From Bacteroidaceae bacterium (GTDB lineage Bacteria; Bacteroidota; Bacteroidia; Bacteroidales; Bacteroidaceae), in assembly GCA_017469685.1 (NCBI GenBank), contig JAFUFW010000001.1, positions 18,065 through 82,064 of the forward strand: a stretch of 64,000 bases of DNA, written 5' to 3'. This document shows, in pieces, positions 1-7,573 of the stretch; within the stretch, counting starts at the first letter, position 1, and the number at the start of each line of letters is the position of its first letter. The notes under the pieces were generated by a model that saw nothing but the letters and a program-made list of their open reading frames with translations, had not been told where the DNA came from and ran no database searches. Made by a program: the position numbers and the translations under genes.

Positions 1-1
1 T

Positions 2-1003
2 TTCGCTATCGTTCGCCCCATAGCAGCCCTCTTCACTGCAATGTTCGGAGGATGGATGGTAAACAAGTACGCACGCGAGGACGAAGCAATATCTGCACAA
101 GCTGCCAAGGATGGCGATCACGATCACTGCGACTGCGACGATGGCCACTGCCACCACGATGAGGCACAGCCCACGACCTTCATGGGCAAACTCTACGGAG
201 CGCTCGACTACGCCTTCGTTGACATGATGCAGGACGTTGGCAAGTGGCTCGTCATAGGCCTACTCATCGCCGCCCTCATAACCGTGGCCGTACCAAACGA
301 ATGGCTCGCCGCGCTACACGACTATAAGCTGTTGAACATGCTCATCGTCTTAGCCGTAGCCATTCCTATGTACGTCTGCGCCACAGGCAGTATCCCCATT
401 GCGGTGTCGCTAATGGCCAAGGGCCTTACGCCTGGGGCCGCCCTGGTCCTGCTCATGGCCGGTCCGGCTGTCAACTCTGCCTCGATGCTCGTCATTGGAA
501 AAGTATTCGGCCGTCGCACTCTGTGGCTCTATATCCTTTCCATAGTCATAGGAGCCATGCTCTTCGGTCTCGGCATCGACTACCTGCTGCCGCAAGACTG
601 GTTCTCGGTGCAAAGCGCCATAGCTGCTACAGGTGAGCACTGCACACACTGCCTCACCACGATGGATTGGATATGGATAGCCCTCCTCATTATTCTTCTT
701 GTCAACGCATTCGCACGCCAATGGTTTGGCCACGGACACCACCACAACCACGAGCATCATGAGCATCATCATGAGGACAAGCATCACGACCATGACGAGG
801 ATATCACCAGCTACTCTATCCAAGGCATGAACTGCAACCACTGCAAAGCCAACGTCGAGCGCGCCATTCGCAGCGTAGAAGGCGTTGAGGAGGTTGAGGT
901 CAGTCTGCACGAAGCTACGGCCACAGTCGCTGGCAAGCATGACTCATCAGCCCTCATTGAGCGTGTAAAAGCCATCGGCTACGAAGCCACGCTGAAGGAT
1001 TAA
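2..1003 (+). CDS. SO_0444/YraQ-type metal efflux permease with C-terminal HMA domain (5' end outside window)
   Basis: The reading frame is open from base 2, so the gene begins upstream of the window; an internal ATG at 41 is not convincing as a start. The visible part has several hydrophobic membrane segments of the DUF318/YraQ permease type. Two histidine-rich hydrophilic loops (around bases 110-165 and 730-795) look like metal-binding regions. A C-terminal heavy-metal-associated domain carries GMNCNHC (around residue 275 of the visible frame), the usual CxxC soft-metal site. Such proteins are predicted to export Cu, Zn or related metals across the inner membrane; the substrate is inferred. 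A strong terminator hairpin follows at 1022-1061. Confidence 0.85.
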   Translation, partial: FAIVRPIAALFTAMFGGWMVNKYAREDEAISAQAAKDGDHDHCDCDDGHCHHDEAQPTTFMGKLYGALDYAFVDMMQDVGKWLVIGLLIAALITVAVPNEWLAALHDYKLLNMLIVLAVAIPMYVCATGSIPIAVSLMAKGLTPGAALVLLMAGPAVNSASMLVIGKVFGRRTLWLYILSIVIGAMLFGLGIDYLLPQDWFSVQSAIAATGEHCTHCLTTMDWIWIALLIILLVNAFARQWFGHGHHHNHEHHEHHHEDKHHDHDEDITSYSIQGMNCNHCKANVERAIRSVEGVEEVEVSLHEATATVAGKHDSSALIERVKAIGYEATLKD

Positions 1004-1021
1004 ACAAGGTACTTTAGTTTG

Positions 1022-1061
1022 AACGTGCACATGGATTATCAGTCCAATGTGCACGTTTTTT
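1022..1061 (+). terminator. Intrinsic terminator after the metal permease
   Basis: An inverted repeat of about 14 bp (arms beginning AACGTGCACAT and ending ATGTGCACGTT) with a 7-nt loop is followed by a run of six T. It lies 18 bp after the permease stop codon. Confidence 0.9.
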
Positions 1062-1123
1062 GTATTTAGTCAACAATTATTTAGCATTATGCTGCTTTGT
1101 TTAAAGTTTTATATGCATTATGC

Positions 1124-1152
1124 TTTGATTTAATTGATAATACTTATCTTTG
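1124..1152 (+). promoter_or_regulatory. Bacteroidota-type promoter of the GH127 gene
   Basis: A -7 box TATCTTTG lies at 1145-1152 with TTTG at 1124-1127 (17 bp spacer, slightly short). The start codon is 27 bp further on at 1179. Confidence 0.6.
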
Positions 1153-1178
1153 TAGCGGTATAACAAACACAAATATTT

Positions 1179-3773
1179 ATGAGAAAGAACATGCTTGTTG
1201 GCATAGCATTATTATGCCTTATTACAGTGGAAGCTTTCGCACAAGGCGTCATCGATGCCGTGCCGTTTACCAGCGTACATGTCAGCGACGCCTTCTGGCG
1301 CCAACGACTTGACACGATGCAGCATCGCACCATCCGCTACGCCTTCTCCAAAGTAGACGCCGCCGGGCAGATCCGTAACTTCGAGTATGCGGGCAAAATC
1401 CTCTCCGGCGAAGCCAATGTGGGCAACCTACGTTTCCAAAGCGACAACCCTTACGACGACGCAGAAGTCTATAAAGTGCTCGAAGGAGCCTCCTACGTCC
1501 TCACAGTGAGCCCCGATCCTGAGCTGGAAGCCTACATCGACGGCGTCATCGACAAGATCTGCTCCGCCCAGGAGCCCGACGGCTACCTCCAGACCAACTG
1601 GACAATCCACAGCCCGCTGCACGAGTGGTACGGCGGACAGCAGTGGATGAACGACTGGAATCTCAGCCACGAGACCTTCAACGTCGGAGAGCTCGTCGAG
1701 TGCGCGATTGCCTACTACGCCGCCACAGGTAAGGACAAGCTGCTGAAATGCGCCATCCGCGCCGCCGACAACCTATGCGACAAGTTCAACGCCGGCGGAA
1801 TCCGCATGGCTCCCGGCCACGCCGTAGTGGAAATGGCCCTTGTACGCCTCTACGAGCTGACGGGCGACCGCCGCTATCTCGACGAGTGCAAATTCTTCCT
1901 CGACTGCCGAGGCATCCGCCAGTTCGATGCCTCGAGCAACGACCTGCGCGTCAACGGAAAGTACTGGCAGGACCATCTGCCCGCCACACAGCAGCGCGAA
2001 GCCGTGGGACACGCCGTGCGTGCCCTCTACTTCTACGCCGGCATGGCCGACTGGGTACGCTACTCTGGCGATGCCGCCTACCGCACAGCCGTGAACGCCA
2101 TATGGGACAACATCGCCTCCAAGAAACTCTATATTACCGGCGGACTGGGTGCACGCGACATCAACGAAGCATTCGGTGAGAACTACGAACTGCCCAACGC
2201 CTCTGCCTACTGCGAGACCTGCGCCAGTGTTGCCAACTGCTTCTTCAATCTCCGCATGTTCCGCCTCACCGGCAACGCCCGCTACATCGACGTGCTCGAG
2301 CGCTCGCTCTACAACACCGTGCTCGACGGTCTCTCGCTCGAGGGCGACCGCTTCTACTACCCCAACCGTCTCGAGACCAGTAAGCGCGGACAGGAACGCA
2401 GCGAGTGGTTCGGCACCTCCTGCTGCCCCACCAACCTCTGCCGTCTCATCCCTTCCGTGCCTGGCTACGTCTATGCCGTCAGTCCCGAGGGCGAGCTCTA
2501 TGTCAACCTATTCATCGGCTCAACCAGCGATTTCCTGCTGGGCGGCAAGCAGGTGAAGCTGACGCAGACTACCGACTACCCTTGGGAGGGTAAAGTTAGC
2601 ATCCGCGTGGACGCCAACGAAGCCGGCAGCTTCCCCTTGAAGGTGCGCATCCCCGGCTGGGCGCAGGGCCGACCCGTTGACAGCGACCTCTACACTTACC
2701 TCGACCAACCCACTGAGCATGCCACCTTAAGCGTGAATGGACAGCCCGTGGACATCACCCTCGACAGGGGCTACGCCACTATAGCCCGCACCTGGCAGGC
2801 TGGCGACGTCGTGGAACTCACGCTACCCATGAAGGCACATCAAGTGCGCTGCCACGAAGGCGTCACCACCAACCAGGGCAAACTGGCCGTGGAGCGCGGG
2901 CCGCTGGTCTACTGCGCCGAGTTTGCCGACAACGGAGGCACGTTGGCAACCACATTCCTGCCTGAAGGCACAACCTTCGAACTGGGAGAGCTGAGCAGCC
3001 ATATATTTAATAAAGTACGCACGCTACGCGCGGGAGAAGTTACTCTCATCCCCTATTTCGCACGCTCATATCGGGGCGACGGCGAGATGAAGATATGGAT
3101 TCCCACGGTGAAGCCTGAAGTTGTTGAGGACGCACGTCTGCTGGATGAAGTCTATGTCACCAACACAACCTCAGAACGAGCCCACAGCCTCAGCGGGAAG
3201 AACATGCGTACAGGCAACGATCTTGGCTGGCGCGATGCCACCGACGGCGGCTACATTCAGTACCACATGACCGTTGATCCCGACCGCCCCTGCGAGCTAA
3301 TCCTCACTCACTGGGGCAGCGACGGCGGCAATCGCCGTTTTCAGATACTATGCGACGGCAAGCAGTTCTCTGGCGACCACGTGAACAACAATGCTCCCAA
3401 CGAATATTATGAGCGCGTGCACCCCATCCCATTCGAGATGACCAAGGGCAAGACGCACGTCACAATCCGCCTGCAAGCAGAGCCAGGCAACATCGCCGGA
3501 GGCATCTTCGGCATCCGTACCGCCCTGCAGCGCGAGGTGCCCGTAGACGCCGCCGTGCAGGACTGGATGAACGTGGCAGACGAGGAGCAGATATTCTACG
3601 CCTACACATTCTCTAATCCTAATGCTACAGCTATTGACTCACCAAGGATGGATGCTTCCGACGACAACAGTCAGCAGAAAAGCTTCTATACCCTCAACGG
3701 CCTGCAGGCAGACCCTCTACGGCTGCATAAGCGTACCATTTTCGTTTCCAATGGGCGTAAGTTCATCCAGTAA
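1179..3773 (+). CDS. Glycoside hydrolase family 127 (probable beta-L-arabinofuranosidase)
   Basis: An 864-residue exported protein: residues 1-21 are a signal peptide ending SFAQ/FAQG. The (alpha/alpha)6 barrel matches GH127/DUF1680. The zinc-thiolate site of the family is intact: Glu346 and Cys348 in YCETCA, and Cys415-Cys416 in GTSCCPTN. In the characterised bifidobacterial enzyme the first Cys of the CC pair is the nucleophile and Glu, Cys and Cys hold zinc. A C-terminal extension after about residue 835 ends with FYTLNGLQ and RTIFVSNGRKF, resembling secretion-sorting tails of Prevotella-like secreted proteins. The likely role is release of beta-L-arabinofuranose from plant glycans in the periplasm or at the surface. 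It is monocistronic, between terminators, and convergent with the alpha-galactosidase gene. Substrate is from family knowledge. Confidence 0.9.
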   Translation: MRKNMLVGIALLCLITVEAFAQGVIDAVPFTSVHVSDAFWRQRLDTMQHRTIRYAFSKVDAAGQIRNFEYAGKILSGEANVGNLRFQSDNPYDDAEVYKVLEGASYVLTVSPDPELEAYIDGVIDKICSAQEPDGYLQTNWTIHSPLHEWYGGQQWMNDWNLSHETFNVGELVECAIAYYAATGKDKLLKCAIRAADNLCDKFNAGGIRMAPGHAVVEMALVRLYELTGDRRYLDECKFFLDCRGIRQFDASSNDLRVNGKYWQDHLPATQQREAVGHAVRALYFYAGMADWVRYSGDAAYRTAVNAIWDNIASKKLYITGGLGARDINEAFGENYELPNASAYCETCASVANCFFNLRMFRLTGNARYIDVLERSLYNTVLDGLSLEGDRFYYPNRLETSKRGQERSEWFGTSCCPTNLCRLIPSVPGYVYAVSPEGELYVNLFIGSTSDFLLGGKQVKLTQTTDYPWEGKVSIRVDANEAGSFPLKVRIPGWAQGRPVDSDLYTYLDQPTEHATLSVNGQPVDITLDRGYATIARTWQAGDVVELTLPMKAHQVRCHEGVTTNQGKLAVERGPLVYCAEFADNGGTLATTFLPEGTTFELGELSSHIFNKVRTLRAGEVTLIPYFARSYRGDGEMKIWIPTVKPEVVEDARLLDEVYVTNTTSERAHSLSGKNMRTGNDLGWRDATDGGYIQYHMTVDPDRPCELILTHWGSDGGNRRFQILCDGKQFSGDHVNNNAPNEYYERVHPIPFEMTKGKTHVTIRLQAEPGNIAGGIFGIRTALQREVPVDAAVQDWMNVADEEQIFYAYTFSNPNATAIDSPRMDASDDNSQQKSFYTLNGLQADPLRLHKRTIFVSNGRKFIQ

Positions 3774-3794
3774 AGTTACCCTGCAAGTATACAA

Positions 3795-3834
3795 AAAAGC
3801 GCAAACAGCTTGTTCAAGGGCTGTTTGCGCTTTT
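3795..3834. terminator. Bidirectional terminator between GH127 and GH36 genes
   Basis: Perfect 15-bp arms (AAAAGCGCAAACAGC and its complement, 3795-3809 and 3820-3834) end in T-runs on both strands, so one hairpin can serve both convergent genes. Confidence 0.9.
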
Positions 3835-3856
3835 CTTATTATATAATGGTAGGCCT

Positions 3857-6025
3857 TTAAATCTTTGTCAGGCGTATAACTCGGCTTGCGAATTGGCGGC
3901 TGAGGTAGGCATCGATGCCCATTTCCATGAGGAAGCGGCCGCTGAAGGTCTTGCCTTCAAAATAATGAGTGCGTTCTGTGCAAGCGAATTCGTTGAGGCG
4001 ATAAGTGGCGTCAGGGTCGAGGCCGGCCATGCGCCAGCGGGGCGTGTGAAGGTCTACGTAGTTCTCAAACTTGTAGCAGAAGAAGACCGCCTCGCTCTTA
4101 TCCTCAGTCACGAACATCTCGCTACAGAAGCCATTACCCTCGTAAGGCGAAAGGAGGCGATACTGGTCGCCGAGTTGGACTATGGGACGGATCTCCTTAT
4201 AGAACGCCACAGCCTTCTTGGCATACTCGCGCTCCTTATCGTTGAGGTCGCTGGGCTTCATCTCCATGCCGAAGCGACCGGTCATTGCAACGTCAAAGCG
4301 GAACTTGAGCGGGATGACGCGCCCTGTCTGATGGTTCGGCGAAGCGCTGACGTGCTGGGCCATAGCCATGGTCGGGAAAAAATGACTCGTGCCCCACTGT
4401 ATGAATAGACGCTGCTGGGCGTCAGTGTCATCAGACACCCAGAACTCGTCGAAGTAAGGCATGAAGCCCCAATTGACGCGACCTCCGCCACTGGCGCACA
4501 GCTGAATGACAAGGTTCGGATGAGCCTTACGGATGCGCTCGAGGGCACTACGAAGGCCGAGGTGATAGTCAATATAAAGGTGACTCTGACGATCGGCGCT
4601 GAGATAGCTGCTTCCGAAGTTGTTCATCGACATATTGCAGTCCCATTTGATGTAGTAAAGGTGTGGATTCTCCTTGACAAGATTGTCAACAACACCTACA
4701 ACAAAGTCTTGAACCTTGGGGTTTGACATATCCAGGACGAGCTGTGTGCCACCACGACCCATTGAGAGTTCACGCGTTGGATGAGCCACGACCCAGTCAG
4801 GGTGCGCTTCGTAGAGCTCGCTCTTGCTGTTTGTCATCGCCGGTTCAATCCAAATACCGAACTTGAGGCCACGATCCTCTGCAGCCTTAAGCAGTGCAGG
4901 GATGCCGTTGGGCAGTTTCTCGGTGTCGGTAATCCAGTCGCCCAGAGACTGGGAATCATTAGTGCGGCGGTATTTGCGGCCAAACCACCCGTCGTCGACT
5001 ACGAAGAGCTCACCGCCGAGTTCCTTGATGCCATCCATCATCTTCTCGCACACTTCCTGATTGACATTCATGTAGACGCCTTCCCAGGAGTTGAGGAGGA
5101 TGTCGCGGAGGGCTTTTCCGTTGTGGAGTTTACCGTTGCGTCCCCAACGATGGAAAGCACGGCTGACGCCCCCCTTGCCTTCCTCGCTGTAGGTGAGTGC
5201 CAGTTCGGGAGTCTGGAACGACTGACCGGGCTTCAGGGTATATGCTGTGTGCAGGTCGTCGATGCCGGCAATAAGAGTGTGGCGGTACTTGCCGCGTGTC
5301 TCCAGGCGAAGTTTGTAGTTGCCAGTCCAGCAGAGGGCTGCACCTATGACGCGCCCGCTGTTTTCCTGCGGTTTGCCGTCGAGCGAGATCATCACCTCTG
5401 CGCGGTCATTCATACCATTGCGGACGCCATCGTGGCTTACAATAGCCTTTAAGCCTGGTGCAAGAGGCTCCTCAGTCATCTGTCCTTCAGCGCCCCACGT
5501 ACCATGGAAGTGTGTAATCCAAGCGCCTTCTTGCCGAAGGGTCATTACGCCGCTGGCATACTGCTCCAACTTGATGGGCTTTTTCTCGCCGTTGCGGATG
5601 ACAGTCCATGTCTCGATTACATCGCTCTTGTCGTTGGCTTTATAGTAGAGGTCAACGAAGAAGTCATATTTCTTGTCCTTCATCGAAATGATGGTCAGGT
5701 CTCCTTCGGTGCGTGTACCTGTGATGGCAAGCTCTGTGGACATATTGCCATCGGCGTGGGTCACGCTGAGCGCCGTCTCGTCATAGCTGTCGCGCCCGAA
5801 AGCAGGATAGGCATCGTAGTTGATGCTCATGGCATCATAGATTTCCTGAGCTTGCGATGGCTTAACGCGCGAACCATAATAATGTATGCGGGGCGTGGAA
5901 CCTTCGTTCACTGAAAGCATCAGTGATGTCTTGGGAGTGTTGACGAACACGTCTTTGGCTACCGCTGGCAAGGCCATTAGCAATGCAGCGGCAACTAGTG
6001 CGGCTGAAGAAAGGATTCGTTTCAT
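3857..6025 (-). CDS. Alpha-galactosidase, glycoside hydrolase family 36
   Basis: A 722-residue protein with a signal peptide (MKRILSSAALVAAALLMALP...AVA). It has the GH36 architecture: an N-terminal beta-sandwich and a TIM barrel from about residue 300. The nucleophile motif KWDCN has Asp at about 462. The acid/base region WVSDDTDA is at about 530-535, preceded by CASGGGR, which corresponds to the family's SGGGRxD-like strand. It would hydrolyse terminal alpha-1,6-galactose from raffinose-type sugars or galactomannan, in the periplasm given the signal peptide. It has its own clear promoter (6073-6104). The start is fixed by the signal peptide and by a 47-bp distance from the -7 box. Confidence 0.93.
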   Translation of the reverse strand: MKRILSSAALVAAALLMALPAVAKDVFVNTPKTSLMLSVNEGSTPRIHYYGSRVKPSQAQEIYDAMSINYDAYPAFGRDSYDETALSVTHADGNMSTELAITGTRTEGDLTIISMKDKKYDFFVDLYYKANDKSDVIETWTVIRNGEKKPIKLEQYASGVMTLRQEGAWITHFHGTWGAEGQMTEEPLAPGLKAIVSHDGVRNGMNDRAEVMISLDGKPQENSGRVIGAALCWTGNYKLRLETRGKYRHTLIAGIDDLHTAYTLKPGQSFQTPELALTYSEEGKGGVSRAFHRWGRNGKLHNGKALRDILLNSWEGVYMNVNQEVCEKMMDGIKELGGELFVVDDGWFGRKYRRTNDSQSLGDWITDTEKLPNGIPALLKAAEDRGLKFGIWIEPAMTNSKSELYEAHPDWVVAHPTRELSMGRGGTQLVLDMSNPKVQDFVVGVVDNLVKENPHLYYIKWDCNMSMNNFGSSYLSADRQSHLYIDYHLGLRSALERIRKAHPNLVIQLCASGGGRVNWGFMPYFDEFWVSDDTDAQQRLFIQWGTSHFFPTMAMAQHVSASPNHQTGRVIPLKFRFDVAMTGRFGMEMKPSDLNDKEREYAKKAVAFYKEIRPIVQLGDQYRLLSPYEGNGFCSEMFVTEDKSEAVFFCYKFENYVDLHTPRWRMAGLDPDATYRLNEFACTERTHYFEGKTFSGRFLMEMGIDAYLSRQFASRVIRLTKI

Positions 6026-6072
6026 TGGTTTGGGTGAGTGTAAGTTGTTTGGTAAATAGTCTTATAGTGCTG

Positions 6073-6104
6073 CAAAGATATTAAAAAGTTGTAGGCAGAC
6101 CAAA
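6073..6104 (-). promoter_or_regulatory. Promoter of the GH36 gene
   Basis: On the minus strand TTTG (6101-6104), a 20-bp spacer and TATCTTTG (6073-6080) match the Bacteroidota -33/-7 consensus closely. Confidence 0.8.
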
Positions 6105-6171
6105 GCATAGTAGCTTTTTTTTGAGAAAAGGCTGCAGAAAAACCTATTTGGGTTAGGACGAATTAATAAGC

Positions 6172-6203
6172 AAAGGCGCAAGGATCTGACTCCTTGCGCC
6201 TTT
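6172..6203. terminator. Terminator hairpin downstream of the pheT-yebC-PH operon
   Basis: Perfect 13-bp arms (AAAGGCGCAAGGA at 6172-6184 and its complement at 6191-6203), 6-nt loop, T-run on the plus strand and an A/T-rich tail on the minus strand. The position fits the end of the minus-strand operon whose last stop is at 6267. Confidence 0.75.
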
Positions 6204-6266
6204 TTTGTTCTCACTAAGCCTTGAGGATGAGCAGCTGAAAGTCGTAGCCCCCTCCTGAGAGCGCCG

Positions 6267-6764
6267 TCATTCAGCTTTGTCGCGCGTGAGGCCATCGATC
6301 ATCTGATTGATCATGGTGCTGAAGCGCATTGGATTGCGGATGTAATCGTAGGTGTTGGTGACTTCGCCTGTGGTTACTGACACGGATCCGTAACCGAGGA
6401 TACGTCCTAAGATACTCTGCTCGGTCTGCACGCCTTCACACTTACGTAGAAGCAGTTCGTGGCTGCGACGACGCACAATGCCTCGCTTGAAGATGAGCCG
6501 GCGGTTGGTGACAACATAGCGCTTGCCGCCGTGTACCTCTATGGCACGTATGAGGGCGATGATCCATATAAACGACATCAGCCCTATGCGGGTTGCCCAC
6601 GCATGCTCAGTCAGCCACTGATTCTGGAGCTGTTCTATCGGCAGTAACAGAGAAGCGAAACCGAGAATAAAGAGCAGTATAGGTCCCCAGTAGACGACAG
6701 GATGAAACTGCGCCTCGAAGGTTACCTGCTCATCCTTCATTAGATTGCTCTCTATAAATCCCAT
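6267..6764 (-). CDS. Membrane-anchored bacterial PH-domain protein
   Basis: A protein of up to 165 residues. Two hydrophobic segments (about residues 26-42 and 60-78) precede a YdbS-type bacterial pleckstrin-homology domain, with YVVTNRRLIFKRGIVRRR (about 100-117) and a glycine-rich GRILGYGSVSV strand. The ATG at 6764 directly abuts the yebC stop codon; an alternative in-frame ATG at 6740 gives MKDEQV and may be the real start. Spacing implies translational coupling to yebC. The family is widespread and its biochemical role is unsettled, so no specific function is claimed. Confidence 0.75.
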   Translation of the reverse strand: MGFIESNLMKDEQVTFEAQFHPVVYWGPILLFILGFASLLLPIEQLQNQWLTEHAWATRIGLMSFIWIIALIRAIEVHGGKRYVVTNRRLIFKRGIVRRRSHELLLRKCEGVQTEQSILGRILGYGSVSVTTGEVTNTYDYIRNPMRFSTMINQMIDGLTRDKAE

Positions 6765-7493
6765 TTATGCTTCGGGCTTCATGTTGGTGTAGACGGTCTG
6801 CACATCGTCGAACTCTTCGAGACGCTCCACCATCTTGTCGATGCTTTCGCGCTGCTCGGGGGTGACGTCCTTCAGGTCGTTGGGGATATAGGTGAACTCA
6901 CCACCCACATCTTCGAAGCCGCTCTCTTCCAGATGTTTCTGTATGGCGCCGTAGCTCTTGGGGTCGCCGTAGATGGTCAGCGTGCCTTCTTCCTCGTCCT
7001 CATCGTACTCGTCTTCTACTCCGTAGTCGATGAGGTCCATAATGAGGTCGTCCATATCGATGCCATCCTTCTTCTTGAAGGTGAACACGCACTTGTGGTC
7101 GAAGAGGAAAGCCAGCGAGCCCATAGTGCCGAGGTTGCCGCCGAACTTATTGAAGACGGAGCGTACGTCAGCCACGGTGCGGGTGGGGTTGTCGGTAAGC
7201 GTATCTACGAAGACAGCGACGCCGTGTGGGCCGTAGCCCTCGTATGTCATGCCTTTGTAGTCGCTCTGGTCCTTTCCCATCGCATTCTTGATGGCACGGT
7301 CGATGTTGTCCTTGGGCATGTTCTCGCGCTTGCAGGTGGCGATGATACCACGCAGCGTGGGGTTCATGTCCGGGTCTGGGCCGCCAGCCTTGACGGCAAT
7401 GGCGATTTGCTTGCCCAACTTGGTGAAAGTCTTTGCCATGTGGCCCCAGCGCTTCAGTTTGGCGGCCTTACGGTATTCAAATGCTCTTCCCAT
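6765..7493 (-). CDS. yebC: YebC/PmpR/TACO1 family protein
   Basis: A 242-residue protein beginning MGRAFEYRKAAKLKRWGHMAKTF in outline (quoted up to the diagnostic RKAAKLKRWGHMAK). Its length and the acidic mid region (DEYDEDEEEGTL) fit YebC, described both as a DNA-binding regulator and, more recently, as a translation factor that helps ribosomes through polyproline stretches. It lies 80 bp downstream of pheT and immediately upstream of the PH-domain gene, probably in one operon. The gap to pheT holds loosely repeated ATTACGTTATT-like A/T-rich sequence. Confidence 0.92.
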   Translation of the reverse strand: MGRAFEYRKAAKLKRWGHMAKTFTKLGKQIAIAVKAGGPDPDMNPTLRGIIATCKRENMPKDNIDRAIKNAMGKDQSDYKGMTYEGYGPHGVAVFVDTLTDNPTRTVADVRSVFNKFGGNLGTMGSLAFLFDHKCVFTFKKKDGIDMDDLIMDLIDYGVEDEYDEDEEEGTLTIYGDPKSYGAIQKHLEESGFEDVGGEFTYIPNDLKDVTPEQRESIDKMVERLEEFDDVQTVYTNMKPEA

Positions 7494-7573
7494 AGTGTTC
7501 TTAATTATTTGTTATTACGTTATTTCTGTATTACGCTATTACATTATTAAATTATTTCTGCACTGCGAGGGTA

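Noticed and set aside
6026-6266. Riboswitch before the GH36 gene
   Set aside because: The leader after the -7 box is only about 40 bases and has no recognisable aptamer.
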